DNA of 64,000 nt from Streptomyces sp. L-9-10. GTDB taxonomy: Bacteria > Actinomycetota > Actinomycetes > Streptomycetales > Streptomycetaceae. This document shows positions 63,979-64,000 of this stretch, one piece after another. The notes below the pieces were generated by a model. That model searched no databases. It was given only the letters and a program-made list of their open reading frames with translations, and had not been told where the DNA came from. Position numbers and translations under genes: made by a program. Location: the NCBI RefSeq assembly GCF_004151105.1, contig NZ_PHRF01000035.1:1-64000 (forward strand), read 5' to 3'. Position 1 is the stretch's first letter. Every line of letters starts with the position of its first letter.

Positions 63979-64000
63979 GAATGCCGCGGGTGAGCCTGCG
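63966..64000 (+). CDS. Start of the next gene (partial)
   Basis: ATG 63966 overlaps the previous stop by 13 bp and has GGGGAG 8-9 bp upstream; ATG 63975 is an alternative forming an ATGA junction. Only MARMRMPRVSLR is visible. It is probably co-transcribed with the molybdoenzyme; nothing else can be said. Confidence 0.4.
   Translation, partial: MARMRMPRVSL

Overview
This is about 64 kb of a high-GC actinomycete chromosome, almost certainly Streptomyces or a close relative. The signs are very strong G/C bias at third codon positions, frequent GTG and TTG starts, dense 4-base overlaps (ATGA, GTGA), and family pairs typical of the genus, such as a Scr1-type XRE regulator with a DUF6879 protein and an oxalate/formate-family transporter with its small subunit. 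One tRNA gene is present, tRNA-Leu(GAG). No rRNA or CRISPR array is visible.

Layout. (1) 1-3.8 kb: the end of a HAMP-containing protein, an NlpC/P60 hydrolase, an AlkZ-family winged-helix protein, an SDR oxidoreductase, and the remnant of an XRE regulator. (2) 4.06-10.86 kb: a 6.8-kb element integrated in the 3' end of tRNA-Leu(GAG). It is flanked by a 24-bp att duplication and has matching arm-type repeats at both ends and an internally deleted tyrosine integrase. Its cargo is a DUF6879/XRE control module and a compact operon: 45-aa peptide, JmjC/cupin-4 oxygenase, aldo/keto reductase, phosphotransferase-fold protein. That operon is the best candidate here for an undescribed peptide-modifying system. 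(3) 11-21.6 kb and 41.9-52.1 kb: two halves of an oxalate/formate programme. The first half has an aldehyde dehydrogenase, SucC/SucD-like ligase, formyl-CoA:oxalate CoA-transferase, an NDP-forming acyl-CoA ligase and two oxalate/formate-type MFS carriers. The second has a GntR/FCD regulator, a KAS III, a third MFS with small subunit, a ketopantoate-reductase-like enzyme (candidate oxalyl-CoA reductase), a split NAD-linked formate dehydrogenase and FdhD. A repeated ACTGTA-type operator lies in front of four promoter regions and ties the halves together under the GntR protein. (4) 21.7-29.9 kb: an eight-gene minus-strand ebo-type operon in which an inositol-3-phosphate-synthase homologue stands where EboD would be expected, and whose last gene is a Tat-exported isomerase. 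(5) 30.1-41.7 kb: a sugar or cyclitol module with ROK repressor, ribose-type ABC importer, Gfo/Idh dehydrogenase, TIM-barrel isomerase, and a secreted 1228-aa protein combining a glucose/sorbosone-dehydrogenase propeller, PKD, CBM6, ThuA and DUF1080 domains. (6) 52.2-64 kb: a mixed region with a BASS transporter and LysR regulator, acyl-CoA ligase, aldo/keto reductase, AraC regulator, pterin dehydratase, XRE regulator, serine hydrolase, a polytopic membrane protein and a membrane-anchored SUOX-fold molybdoenzyme.

How the genes could work together (inference): oxalate enters by the MFS carriers, is activated by Frc with CoA recycled through the SucCD-like or NDP-forming ligase, and is either reduced to glyoxylate or decarboxylated by an oxalyl-CoA decarboxylase that is not in this window. 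Formate is oxidised by the Mo/Fe-S/flavin formate dehydrogenase, whose metal centre needs FdhD. The ROK-ABC-Gfo-isomerase set and the ebo operon both suggest handling of cyclitols or keto-sugars.
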